From contig CAZPKH010000021.1 of the NCBI GenBank assembly GCA_964587165.1, positions 1 to 33,231 of the forward strand: a DNA stretch of 33,231 nucleotides, given 5' to 3'. This document shows positions 1 to 7,932 of this stretch, in pieces. The stretch is from CAZPKH01 sp964587165. GTDB taxonomy: Bacteria; Bacteroidota; Bacteroidia; Bacteroidales; Muribaculaceae. Position 1 is the stretch's first letter. Every line of letters begins with the position of its first letter. The position numbers were made by a program, and so were the translations under genes. The notes under the pieces are model-generated. The model ran no database searches, was not told where the DNA came from, and worked only from the letters and a program-made list of their open reading frames with translations.

Positions 1-589
1 GGGGCGACTGGGGCAGTGCGTAGAACTGGCCGGGATTCATGCGCGAGGGCACCACAAAGTCGCGCGCGCCCTCGGGGGTCGACTTGATGAGCACGGGGGT
101 CTCGACCTCGAGGAATCCCTTGGAGTCGAGGTAGCGGCGAATCTCGAAGGCCATGCGGTGGCGCAGCTCAAGGTTGCGGCGCACGGCCGAGCGGCGCAGG
201 TCGAGGTAGCGGTAACGCATGCGGAGGTCGTCGCCGCCGTCGGTGTCGTCCTCGATGGTGAACGGGGGTACTTCCGAGCGGTTGAGCACCTTAAGGTCGG
301 AGGCGATGATCTCGATGTCGCCGGTAGGGATATTGGCGTTGCGGGCCTGGCGCTCGGAGACGCGGCCTGTCACCTGCACGACAAACTCGCGGCCGAGGTG
401 GTTGGCGGCGTCGCAGAGAGCGGCGTCGACGTCGTTGTTGAACACAATCTGAGTGATGCCGTAGCGGTCGCGGAGGTCGACGAAAGTCATGCCTCCCATC
501 TTACGGATACGCTGCACCCATCCGGCGAGCGTGACGGTGCGGCCGGCGTCGGAGAGGCGCAATTCGCCGCAGGTGTTAGTGCGATACAT
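1..589 (-). CDS. aspS: Aspartyl-tRNA synthetase, N-terminal part (cut by window edge)
   Basis: This class II enzyme charges tRNA-Asp with aspartate. About 196 N-terminal residues are visible and the frame stays open to the window edge. Residues 1-105 are the OB-fold anticodon-binding domain (GWVQRIRKMGGMTFVDLRD at about 23-41). They are followed by the start of the catalytic domain, with RMRYRYLDLRR at 123-133 and the motif 1 region FLEVETPVL at 159-167. The ATG at 589 is chosen because it gives the usual MYRTNTCGEL start and lies about 65 bases downstream of a strong promoter. The gene is transcribed alone at this end, separated from the upstream lipid operon by its own promoter. Identification is firm; only the catalytic C-terminus is out of view. 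Confidence 0.96.
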   Translation of the reverse strand, partial: MYRTNTCGELRLSDAGRTVTLAGWVQRIRKMGGMTFVDLRDRYGITQIVFNNDVDAALCDAANHLGREFVVQVTGRVSERQARNANIPTGDIEIIASDLKVLNRSEVPPFTIEDDTDGGDDLRMRYRYLDLRRSAVRRNLELRHRMAFEIRRYLDSKGFLEVETPVLIKSTPEGARDFVVPSRMNPGQFYALPQSP

Positions 590-654
590 ATATATAAATA
601 ATGTGTATGATCAAAAACCGGGGTGTGAGGAAGCGTACCAACACACCACGGCCG

Positions 655-686
655 CAAATTTACACCATTTCCGCGAAATCTCAAAA
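655..686 (-). promoter_or_regulatory. Bacteroidota-type promoter for aspS
   Basis: On the minus strand TTTTG (682-686) is followed after 19 bases by TAAATTTG (655-662). This is an exact match to the Bacteroidota TAnnTTTG -7 element with a -33 TTTG. Transcription should begin near 648, giving aspS a leader of about 60 bases. Confidence 0.75.
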
Positions 687-728
687 TCGAATTTCAGCAG
701 ATCTATGCAAACAGGGAGGAAGCGAGCA

Positions 729-1682
729 TCAACCTCCGATATAGCGGGTGTAGCGGTCGAGGAAGCGGCCGAAGGAGGGGATGCGCATGAGTCCGAGCTC
801 GAAGATGGCGATGCCGAGGGCGGCGGTGGCGATGCCGAGGAGCACGTCGATGAGGTAGTGGTGGAAGGTGTAGACGGCTGTGAACCATATGCCTACCGTA
901 AGGATGGCAAGCAGAATCTTCCAGGCCAAGGGGCAGCGGCGCCACGTCAGGGCATAGTAGAGCGCCACGGGCATATAGGCGGAGTGGAGCGAGGGCACGG
1001 CGGCAAATACGTTGGAATTGCGCGCATAGAGCCCTTCGAATACGTGCCAGCCGGTGATGTCGCCGAACCCGGCGAGGCCGGCCACCTGCCCGGGCACACC
1101 CTCGATGAAGTCGAAGCCGTAGGTGGCCACATACCACGGCGGGGCCGCCGGGTGGATGTAGTAGCCGCAGAAACCTATCAGGTTGACCAGCAGAAAGACC
1201 AGGCTGAAGTGCAGATACCGGCGCCGCTCGCCGCGGAAGTAGAGGTACAGGCCGAAAGCTATCGGCACGGGCACCCAGCAGAGGTAGAATATGCCGCCGA
1301 GCAGGTCGAGGAGGGCGGATTTGTGGAGGGCGAAAAATTCGTTGGGTGTGAGCACCCCTTGGGCGGTGGCGATGCCGAAGAGCGATTTCTCCGACTCGTA
1401 GAGGCCGCGGATGTCGACGGGCGGGTTGACTTCATAGTTGTGGGCTATGTTCATGAAGTCGTAGCTCAGCCCGAACACCACAAAGGGGAGCAGGGCGACC
1501 ACGAGGCGGCGCGTCGGGCCGTTGAAGAAGAACATCACCGCCACCAGCAGAAAGAGCAGCCAGTGCTCGGGGCGAAGCCCCACAAGGGCGGCTATGGCGC
1601 CGAAACAGAGCACGAGGGCGCCGCCGAAGATGCGGCTCTCGCGCCCGGAGGGTAGCTGCGGACGTAGGATTGCGGCCATCAT
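729..1682 (-). CDS. AUR1-like PAP2-superfamily membrane protein (candidate inositol phosphorylceramide synthase)
   Basis: A 317-residue polytopic membrane protein. Its motifs match eukaryotic AUR1 better than plain PAP2 phosphatases: AAPPWY at 179-184, PSLHS at 230-234 (His233) and HHYLID at 274-279 with the conserved acidic residue. In AUR1 these histidines and the aspartate transfer phosphoinositol from phosphatidylinositol to ceramide. Several hydrophobic segments are visible (about 20-52, 58-78, 125-150, 158-175, 255-272, 276-296). The start overlaps the stop of the CDP-alcohol phosphatidyltransferase gene by 4 bases, so the two are translationally coupled. The neighbour could make the phosphoinositol donor. 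The family is certain; the IPC synthase role is inferred from motif and context. A PAP2 phosphatase or another head-group transferase remains possible. Confidence 0.82.
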   Translation of the reverse strand: MMAAILRPQLPSGRESRIFGGALVLCFGAIAALVGLRPEHWLLFLLVAVMFFFNGPTRRLVVALLPFVVFGLSYDFMNIAHNYEVNPPVDIRGLYESEKSLFGIATAQGVLTPNEFFALHKSALLDLLGGIFYLCWVPVPIAFGLYLYFRGERRRYLHFSLVFLLVNLIGFCGYYIHPAAPPWYVATYGFDFIEGVPGQVAGLAGFGDITGWHVFEGLYARNSNVFAAVPSLHSAYMPVALYYALTWRRCPLAWKILLAILTVGIWFTAVYTFHHYLIDVLLGIATAALGIAIFELGLMRIPSFGRFLDRYTRYIGG

Positions 1683-2395
1683 TTTTTCTTTGCGGGGCCG
1701 TCGATGCGGGTGAGCTCGCGGCGGCAGTGCGCCACGCGGGCAAAGGCTGTGATGTTGGCAAACACGGCGATTATCGCCATGGCCACGATGAGTATCGTCA
1801 TGGCGTCGAAGTCGTTGGTACCGCGGAGGCTCACGCCCACCACGCCGGTGGCTATAGCGCCGAGGGCCGTCACCACGACGCGCTCAGGGCGCTGCATGAA
1901 CCCGACCTTACAGTCGATGCCGAGACCTTCGGCGCGGGCGCGCACGTAGCTCACCATCACCGACCCGATCAGGGCTGCAAAGGTGATGATGCTCCCCCAG
2001 AGGTAGCCTGTGGCCATGAGCATGTAGGTGATGCCGCCGAGGGTGACAAGCTCGGAGTAGCGGTCGAGCACGGAGTCGTACATCGCCCCGAAGCGGCTTG
2101 CCATATTGCCGATGCGCGCCACCTGGCCGTCGAGCATATCGAAGAGCGACGAAGCTATGATCACGAAGCCGGCCCACCCGACCATGGCGTAGTCGAAAGC
2201 GCCGTCGGGCAGCGGGTGTGTGGCCGCCCAACAGAACATCACGGCGCCGGCGAGGTTGCCCAGAAAGCCGATGGTCGTGACCACGTTGGGGGTGATGCCT
2301 ATCTTGATCATGCTGAGCACGGCCGGATTGACCACCTTATATATAAAGTGCTGCAGCCAGTCGCGCTTTTGGTTGAATATACTCTTGATACTCAT
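1679..2395 (-). CDS. CDP-alcohol phosphatidyltransferase (candidate phosphatidylinositol-phosphate synthase)
   Basis: A 238-residue integral membrane enzyme that displaces CMP from a CDP-lipid with an alcohol acceptor. The full signature is present: D86-xx-D89-G90-xx-A93-R94, G103-xxx-D107-xxx-D111, the metal- and CDP-binding residues. Hydrophobic segments flank it on both sides, and MQRPERVVV at about 165-173 is typical of the family. It is third in a four-gene operon, 20 bases after the GtrA gene and overlapping the AUR1-like gene. The acceptor cannot be read from the signature. Pairing with an AUR1-like protein favours inositol or inositol phosphate over glycerol phosphate or serine. The family call is secure and the substrate is inference. 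Confidence 0.9.
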   Translation of the reverse strand: MSIKSIFNQKRDWLQHFIYKVVNPAVLSMIKIGITPNVVTTIGFLGNLAGAVMFCWAATHPLPDGAFDYAMVGWAGFVIIASSLFDMLDGQVARIGNMASRFGAMYDSVLDRYSELVTLGGITYMLMATGYLWGSIITFAALIGSVMVSYVRARAEGLGIDCKVGFMQRPERVVVTALGAIATGVVGVSLRGTNDFDAMTILIVAMAIIAVFANITAFARVAHCRRELTRIDGPAKKK

Positions 2396-2415
2396 ATGGG
2401 GTCTTTATGTAAAGT

Positions 2416-2958
2416 TCAGTCTGTTTTCTTTCTGTGGCGGGGCCGGGGTGTGAGGGCGTCGACGATGCGGACGGCCGTGGCGTCGAAACGCACCGGGCGG
2501 TACACGAAATTTTTCTGCATGATATAGTTCCAGAACCACGACACAAGCAGCGACACCACCACGCGGGCCACGGCAAATGAGCCTACGTTGGTGAACCCGA
2601 GGGCTTCCAACAGGTGCCAGCGGTCGAGGGCAGCTGCGAGCAGCGATGTGCCTACGGTGTTGAATATCAAGCTACCCACCCACACCATGAGGTATTTGAG
2701 GGCAACGGCGCGCTTGGAGCAGTTGGTGGCCCGGAATGTGAATTTATAGTTGATGCAGCAGTTCACCACGCCGCCCATCACAGCACCCATCGGGGTGGCG
2801 AGCCACGGCGACGCGCCGAGAGCCACGAGGCCTATCGACGAGCCCATGTCGATCCATGAGGCGATCTGGCTCGACACTATCGAGCGCAGGAACATGAAAG
2901 CTCCGCCGCCGCGCTCCATCTTGTCGATCAGTTTGTTAGTCCTTGTGGCTGTAGGCAT
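2416..2958 (-). CDS. GtrA-family small membrane protein
   Basis: A 180-residue protein with four hydrophobic segments (about 38-56, 58-73, 88-110, 128-148) and the family's paired landmarks NYKFTF after segment 2 and NYIMQKNFVYR after the last. GtrA proteins are proposed to flip polyprenyl-linked sugars or assist membrane glycosyl transfer. Many stand near glycosyltransferases or lipid genes. The gene begins 24 bases after the ATP-grasp gene and ends 20 bases before the CDP-alcohol phosphatidyltransferase, so it is part of that operon. A role in moving or decorating the lipid product is plausible but unproven. The basic tail (PRPRHRKK) fits the positive-inside rule. Confidence 0.85.
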   Translation of the reverse strand: MPTATRTNKLIDKMERGGGAFMFLRSIVSSQIASWIDMGSSIGLVALGASPWLATPMGAVMGGVVNCCINYKFTFRATNCSKRAVALKYLMVWVGSLIFNTVGTSLLAAALDRWHLLEALGFTNVGSFAVARVVVSLLVSWFWNYIMQKNFVYRPVRFDATAVRIVDALTPRPRHRKKTD

Positions 2959-2982
2959 TGTCGGGTATTGTTTAGAGTAGTG

Positions 2983-3822
2983 TCAGCGGCGGCGCTTCAC
3001 CTCGGCGAGCACGCTTTTGGCTATTGCCGTGGCGGCTGCCTGACGGCACGGTGCGAAGCTGGGCCAGTCGTTGAAATCTATCAGAGTAATGCGGCCGTCG
3101 GGGCCCACGATGCAGTCGCCGCCGTATATGCGGATGCCGAGCTCGTCGGCGGCGCGGGTGCAAATGTCGCGCAGGCGGGCGGTGAGGGCGTCGGTGATGG
3201 CAGTGTCGGCGCTGCGGCGCCCCTTGTCGGCATCGTATACGTAGAAGAACGGAGTGTCGGCCACGCCGTAGAACTTGAGGTGCTCGCCCTCGATATGGCG
3301 GGTGATCACGGCGCGCTCAATGCCTCGCAGGAAGTACTCCTTGACCACCTCCTGAGCCTCGTCGGCCGAGCGCACGAAGCATATATCCTCCTTGTGCACC
3401 AGATGCAGGTCGCCGCGCTTCACCCAGCAGCGGTCGAACTTCACTTTCAGCAGCTTGGGGCGCACCACCTCGTCAGTGCTCACTATCAAGCTCTCGGCGA
3501 AGGGGATGTTTGACCCTAAGAGGATGCGTGTCATGCGCGAGTGGGTGCAGTTCTCGATGCCGTAGCCGGAATTGATCACCACAGCGCCGCGGTCCTCCAT
3601 GGCCTGAAGGATCTCGATAGATCGCCACTCGCGGCACATATTCACCACCACATCCTCGGTCACGGCGCCGGCGGCAAGCTGCTCCTCGCTGTATATGTTG
3701 ACCTGGCAGCCGCGCTTGCGCAGCTGCTCGGTGGCGGCGTTGAATATCGCCGCGTCGTTGCCTATATGATTGGGCGAATAAGCGCCCGAACGCATTATTC
3801 CGGCTATTTTGATGTCGGCCAT
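2983..3822 (-). CDS. ATP-grasp domain protein, substrate unknown
   Basis: A 279-residue soluble protein and first gene of the lipid operon. The ATP-grasp fold is suggested by a central lysine strand (CWVKRGDLH, about residues 143-151), a second strand with basic and acidic residues (VITRHIEGEHLKF) and a metal-binding tail GGDCIVGPDGRITLIDFNDWPSF, where the Asp and Asn of DFND would bind magnesium. The ATG at 3822 is used because a promoter lies at 3867-3897; the longer open frame runs upstream through that promoter. ATP-grasp enzymes form acyl phosphates or, in the ITPK branch, phosphorylate inositol phosphates. Which applies here cannot be read directly. Operon membership suggests it supplies or modifies a lipid head group. 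Confidence 0.8.
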   Translation of the reverse strand: MADIKIAGIMRSGAYSPNHIGNDAAIFNAATEQLRKRGCQVNIYSEEQLAAGAVTEDVVVNMCREWRSIEILQAMEDRGAVVINSGYGIENCTHSRMTRILLGSNIPFAESLIVSTDEVVRPKLLKVKFDRCWVKRGDLHLVHKEDICFVRSADEAQEVVKEYFLRGIERAVITRHIEGEHLKFYGVADTPFFYVYDADKGRRSADTAITDALTARLRDICTRAADELGIRIYGGDCIVGPDGRITLIDFNDWPSFAPCRQAAATAIAKSVLAEVKRRR

Positions 3823-3866
3823 GGCGGGAGTGGTGTTGAGCGCCCGGAGCGGGCGATGTCGAAGCG

Positions 3867-3897
3867 CAAAGTTAAGGTTTATGCCACGATTCTCCAA
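3867..3897 (-). promoter_or_regulatory. Promoter of the lipid operon
   Basis: Minus-strand TTG (3895-3897), 20-base spacer, then TAACTTTG (3867-3874), an exact TAnnTTTG match. Transcription would start near 3860, about 40 bases before the ATP-grasp ATG. The element lies beside the plus-strand -7 box of the symporter gene, so the two transcription units share a compact divergent control region. Confidence 0.7.
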
Positions 3898-3915
3898 TTT
3901 TTTCAAAAAAAAACG

Positions 3916-3923
3916 TAATTTTG
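3916..3923 (+). promoter_or_regulatory. -7 element of the symporter gene promoter
   Basis: TAATTTTG matches TAnnTTTG exactly. No convincing -33 TTTG is visible at the right distance; an A/T-rich run lies there instead. The predicted start is only about 5 bases before the ATG at 3935, so the mRNA would be almost leaderless. Confidence 0.5.
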
Positions 3924-3934
3924 TAGTCATAATC

Positions 3935-5410
3935 ATGACACCGCTCACAGTATTAATCACCGTAGCCGCATATTTCGTGCTGCTGATAGCCGTCTCGCGC
4001 ATGGCCGCCCGCATGGCCGCCCGGGCCGGAGGAGGCGGCGATGCGTCGTTTTTCACCGGCGGCCGCCGCGCCCCGTGGGGTGTCGTGGCGTTTGCCACCA
4101 TAGGCGCGGCCATTTCGGGCGTGACATTCATATCGGTGCCCGGCATGGTTGTGACCAAAGGGTACGCCTACCTGCAGATGATCTTAGGGTTTGTGGTAGG
4201 TTATGCGCTGATAGCATGGGTACTGGTGCCGATGTTCTACCGCCGCGGGCTCGTGTCGATATACGGATGGCTGGAGCACCGCTTCGGCCGCGGCTCCTAC
4301 CGCTCGGGGGCATGGCTTTTCTTCGTGTCGAAAATCACCGGCGCGGCGGTGCGGTTTCTCGTGGTATGCACTGTGCTTCAGATGCTTGTGTGCGACCCGC
4401 TGGGCATACCGTTTGAGGTGAACGTGCTCGTGGCCGTGGCGCTGATATGGCTCTACACGGCCGGCGGAGGCGTGACGGCCGTGATATGGGCCGACTGCCT
4501 CAAGACATTCTGCCTTGTGGCATCGGTGGTGCTCTGCATCATATTCATAGCCGCCAACATGGGCCTCGACGCCGCCGGGCTGACCCGCGCAGTGTCGGAG
4601 CACCACACCTCAAGGATATTCTTCTTCGACGACCCGCGGTCGAGCCTCTACTTCTGGAAGCAGTTTGTGGCCGGCATATTCATGGCCATTGCCATGAACG
4701 GCCTCGACCAGGATATGATGCAGCGCAATCTGGCGTGCCGCGACTCGGCGGCCTCGCGCAAGAACATGATCACGGCGTCGCTGATGCAAGTGCCTGTGAT
4801 TGCGCTGTTTTTAGTACTCGGCACACTGCTCATGCTGTATGTCGACGCCACCCCCGGCATGGAGATGCCCGAAAAGACCGACGAGCTATTCGGCATGGTG
4901 GCCTCGCACACGACGATACCGCTTGCCGTAGGGCTGATGTTTGTAGTCGGGCTCGTATCGGCGGCCTACTCGGCAGCCGGGTCGGCACTGACTGCCCTGA
5001 CGACATCGTTCAGCGTCGACATACTCGGCGGACGCGTGTCGCGGCGCATTGTACACCTTGCCATGTCGGCCGCGATGGGGCTGATAATCATAGCCTTCTA
5101 CTACCTGAGCAGCAACGATGCCATCTCGGCCGTATATCAGCTTGCATCGTACACCTACGGCCCGATCTTAGGGCTCTTTGCCTTCGGGATGATCACACGC
5201 CGGCCCGTGCGCGACCGGTGGGTGCCCCTCTGCTGCATAGCAGCTCCCGGCGCGGCCTACGGCGTAGCCCGCTGGCTCGACCACTCTTTCGGCTATCAGA
5301 CAGGGTTCGAGCTGCTGCTGATCAACGCCGCAATCACCTTTCTGCTCCTGACAGCCACCTCAATATCAATCAAATGGCCTCAAACCTCTTCAACCGCTAC
5401 ATCTGGATAG
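3935..5410 (+). CDS. Sodium:solute symporter (SSS family)
   Basis: A 491-residue, roughly 13-segment membrane transporter of the SSS/SLC5 type, expected to import an organic solute with sodium. Family landmarks include FFTGGRRAPWGVVAFATIGA near residue 30, the GVTFISVPG segment and the conserved YSAAGSALTALTTSFSVD block at about 350-367, which includes sodium-site serines and threonines. The ATG at 3935 is preferred over an upstream frame-open ATG because the promoter -7 box lies at 3916-3923 and the first transmembrane helix begins right after it. The 3' end overlaps the WYL regulator gene by 37 bases. Substrate is unknown; sugars, acids and vitamins are all used by this family. Confidence 0.9.
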   Translation: MTPLTVLITVAAYFVLLIAVSRMAARMAARAGGGGDASFFTGGRRAPWGVVAFATIGAAISGVTFISVPGMVVTKGYAYLQMILGFVVGYALIAWVLVPMFYRRGLVSIYGWLEHRFGRGSYRSGAWLFFVSKITGAAVRFLVVCTVLQMLVCDPLGIPFEVNVLVAVALIWLYTAGGGVTAVIWADCLKTFCLVASVVLCIIFIAANMGLDAAGLTRAVSEHHTSRIFFFDDPRSSLYFWKQFVAGIFMAIAMNGLDQDMMQRNLACRDSAASRKNMITASLMQVPVIALFLVLGTLLMLYVDATPGMEMPEKTDELFGMVASHTTIPLAVGLMFVVGLVSAAYSAAGSALTALTTSFSVDILGGRVSRRIVHLAMSAAMGLIIIAFYYLSSNDAISAVYQLASYTYGPILGLFAFGMITRRPVRDRWVPLCCIAAPGAAYGVARWLDHSFGYQTGFELLLINAAITFLLLTATSISIKWPQTSSTATSG

Positions 5411-6282
5411 TCGACACAGTGCGCCGCTACGGACGAATCACCCGCACCGAGCTGAGCAACCTGTGGCAGCGCTCCAAATACGGCGACGGCTCGCCGATGC
5501 CGCGGCGCACTTTCTACAACTACCGCAACGCCATAGCCGAACTCTTCGGCATAATAATAGAGTGCGACCCCTCGACCTACGAATATTATATCGAGGGCTC
5601 AGGCTCACACTCCGACTCGGTGATCGACTGGATGCTCAACTCGATAGCCACCGGCAATATACTCGGCGACGCGCAGGATGTGTCGGGGCGAATATTCGTA
5701 GAAGAGGTGCCCTCGGCCCGCGAATACCTTGCGCCGGTGATCGAGTCGATGCGCGAGAATGTGCGCATCAACTTCTCCTACCTGCCGTATTCGCGAGTCA
5801 ACCCCACGGTGATACTGCTCGAGCCGTACTTCCTGAAGCTCTTCCGCCAGCGGTGGTATGTCACCGGCCGCAACGTGCGCGACAACTCCGTCAAGACCTA
5901 CGCCCTCGACCGCATGAAGGATGTATCGGCCACCCGCGAACACTTCGAGATGCCCTCCGACTTCGACGCAGAGCGCTACACCAACGACTCTTTCGGCATA
6001 GTGTTCGACCGCGGCGAGGTGCGCGATATTGCCCTCCGGGCCACCCCGCGGCGCGCAAAATATCTGCGTGCGCTCCCACTCCACCACTCCCAGCACGAGG
6101 CCATCCACGACAAATACTCGATATTCTACTACCGGATGCGCCTCACCGCCGACCTTGTGGAGACAATCATGTCGATGGGCGATTCGGTGACGGTGCTTTC
6201 GCCCCCCGAGCTACGCGCCTGGGTGATAACCGACCTGCGCCGCACTCTCGAACCGTACAGCTCCGACTCCCCCACCCTATGA
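5374..6282 (+). CDS. WYL-domain transcriptional regulator
   Basis: A 302-residue protein with an N-terminal DNA-binding region (about 1-75, including TFYNYRNAIAELFGI, a winged-helix-like recognition segment). A C-terminal WYL-type ligand-sensing domain follows (about 120-215, with INFSYLPYSR and QRWYVTGRN) and then a WCX-like tail. Such proteins bind DNA or nucleic-acid ligands and control local genes. The start codon lies inside the end of the symporter gene (37-base overlap) and the stop overlaps the ApbE ATG by 4 bases, so all three are likely made from one message. It may autoregulate this operon, but no operator was recognised. Confidence 0.88.
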   Translation: MASNLFNRYIWIVDTVRRYGRITRTELSNLWQRSKYGDGSPMPRRTFYNYRNAIAELFGIIIECDPSTYEYYIEGSGSHSDSVIDWMLNSIATGNILGDAQDVSGRIFVEEVPSAREYLAPVIESMRENVRINFSYLPYSRVNPTVILLEPYFLKLFRQRWYVTGRNVRDNSVKTYALDRMKDVSATREHFEMPSDFDAERYTNDSFGIVFDRGEVRDIALRATPRRAKYLRALPLHHSQHEAIHDKYSIFYYRMRLTADLVETIMSMGDSVTVLSPPELRAWVITDLRRTLEPYSSDSPTL

Positions 6283-7283
6283 GATCGACGATTGCCATAC
6301 TGCTGACTCTGCTGCTCGCCGCCACCGCATGCACCCGCCCGGCGGCCGACGGCTACCGCACTGCCCGCGGACAGACCTGGGGCACATTCTACAACATCAC
6401 CTACCGCTCGGACACCGATCTGGCCGACTCCATACAAGCCACAATGGCTCAGATAGATGCCTCGCTATCTACATTCAATGCCACGTCGTTGGTTTCGCGA
6501 ATAAACCGCGGAGAAACGGCCGTAGCCGACACTCTGTTTGCCGAAGTGTTCGCCGAGTCGCAGCGCATCAGCAAGCTCTCGGCCGGGATGTTCGACCCCA
6601 CGGTGATGCCGCTTGTGAATCTCTGGGGATTCGGTCCGGCTGAAGCCGGCTCCGAGCCTACAGAAGCGCAGATCGACTCGGCGCTGGCCACGGTAGGGAT
6701 AGGTCGCTGCCGACTGGACAGCGCCACAATGACGGTCGAACGCCCTACACCGGCCACCACCTTCGATTTCAGCGCCATAGCGAAAGGGTACGGCTGCGAC
6801 CGCGTGGCCCGGATGCTTCGCCGCAACGGATGCACCGATTACCTCGTCGAGATAGGGGGCGAGATAACCCTCAGCGGCGTAAATCCGCAGGGCGAGCAGT
6901 GGCGCGTGCAGATCGACGCGCCTGTCGAGTCGAAATCCGATCCCTCACACACCCGCGCCGCCATGATAAGCGCCACCGACTGCGGCATAGCATCGTCAGG
7001 CAACTACCGAAACTACCGCGACACCGACTCCGGCACCCGCATCGGGCATACCATATCACCGCTGACGGGGCGCCCTGCAGCATCCCAACTGCTCGCCGTC
7101 ACGGTAATAGCCCCCACCACCATGAAAGCCGACGCCCTGGCCACAGCCTGCATGGCTATGCCCCGCGCCGATGCCGCGGCAATGATCGAAAGCATCGACG
7201 GCGTGGAAGCGCTCTTCATAGCCCCCGGACGCAACGGCGCATACTCGATGAGCACCACAGCGGGGTTTCCGCAGATTTGGTAA
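6279..7283 (+). CDS. apbE: FAD:protein FMN transferase (ApbE), lipoprotein
   Basis: A 334-residue ApbE protein, which cleaves FAD and attaches FMN to a Ser or Thr of target proteins such as NQR or RNF subunits. A lipoprotein signal ends at Cys18 (LAATAC). Catalytic landmarks are DFSAIAKGYG (163-172), EIGGEI (191-196), HTISPLTG (257-264) and TMKADALATA (281-290), the last including the magnesium-binding residues. Size is normal for the family. It starts inside the WYL stop (ATGA) and is the last gene before a new promoter. Its flavoprotein targets are not encoded in this window. Confidence 0.95.
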   Translation: MRSTIAILLTLLLAATACTRPAADGYRTARGQTWGTFYNITYRSDTDLADSIQATMAQIDASLSTFNATSLVSRINRGETAVADTLFAEVFAESQRISKLSAGMFDPTVMPLVNLWGFGPAEAGSEPTEAQIDSALATVGIGRCRLDSATMTVERPTPATTFDFSAIAKGYGCDRVARMLRRNGCTDYLVEIGGEITLSGVNPQGEQWRVQIDAPVESKSDPSHTRAAMISATDCGIASSGNYRNYRDTDSGTRIGHTISPLTGRPAASQLLAVTVIAPTTMKADALATACMAMPRADAAAMIESIDGVEALFIAPGRNGAYSMSTTAGFPQIW

Positions 7284-7307
7284 TACCACGGATATTCTGT
7301 ACCTTTG
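7276..7307 (+). promoter_or_regulatory. Promoter for the DUF4199-glycosyltransferase run
   Basis: TTTG (7276-7279), a 20-base spacer and TACCTTTG (7300-7307) form a perfect Bacteroidota promoter. It begins just inside the end of apbE. The predicted start is near 7314, 16 bases before the DUF4199 ATG. Confidence 0.8.
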
Positions 7308-7329
7308 TGGCATAATTTAGCCGCATATT

Positions 7330-7932
7330 ATGGTTGACATCCTCACTCCCGTTTCGCCATACCGTCGAGGCGCCACAAACGGCATCGCGATGGGCATCTG
7401 GCTCAGTATCACATGCTGGGCTCTCTCGCAAGCTATCTATCCGCAGGCTCACCACAGCACCGTTATCACTCTGGCCGGCTCGGCATTTGCCATGCTGGTG
7501 CCGGTAGTGCTTTTTCTGCTGATGCTCCGGTCGTGGATCACCGACGGGCGCCGCACGCCCCTGATATCGCTCTGGGCCGAAGGGATCATGACATTCGTAT
7601 ACGGCTCCGTGATAGCCATAGGCGCGGGGTATATCTACATGCGCTACATCAACCCGGGATATATCAGCGACTGCTTCTCGTGGTTTCTGGAATCGGTCAA
7701 CGCAGCTGCCGCCGACGCATCGGGCGCCGATGCCGAAAGCCTGCACAATATTGCTGCCAATTTCCGGGTGATGATCGACCGCGGAGAGGCTCCCGGCGCT
7801 TTGGAGATGCTGATCAACTCGGCATGGCTGATCATATTCAGCGGATCGGTGCTCTCGCTCATCCTCGCTGCCGGATTCCGATTCTCGCGGCGGTTTAACA
7901 ACACCCTCAACAGCTTAGGCAATGGAAGATAA
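7330..7932 (+). CDS. DUF4199 membrane protein
   Basis: A 200-residue integral membrane protein with about four hydrophobic segments (18-38, 44-68, 83-104, 158-180). It has the DUF4199 layout common in Bacteroidota, where it regularly precedes a dolichol-phosphate-mannose-synthase-like glycosyltransferase. Here it does so with an 11-base overlap. Function is unknown. The recurrent partnership suggests a membrane subunit or helper for the glycosyltransferase. It is the first gene after a strong promoter and opens an operon that runs at least to the DUF6048 gene. Confidence 0.8.
   Translation: MVDILTPVSPYRRGATNGIAMGIWLSITCWALSQAIYPQAHHSTVITLAGSAFAMLVPVVLFLLMLRSWITDGRRTPLISLWAEGIMTFVYGSVIAIGAGYIYMRYINPGYISDCFSWFLESVNAAAADASGADAESLHNIAANFRVMIDRGEAPGALEMLINSAWLIIFSGSVLSLILAAGFRFSRRFNNTLNSLGNGR

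Noticed and set aside
489..1655. Long plus-strand open frame of 388 codons
   Set aside because: It runs antisense to the AUR1-like gene and aspS leader, is rich in low-complexity Glu/Gly/His and has no family match. It is a by-product of GC-rich coding on the other strand.
4447..5373. Upstream extension of the WYL regulator frame
   Set aside because: These codons lie inside the symporter gene in another frame and read as Arg/His-rich noise. The regulator starts at 5374.
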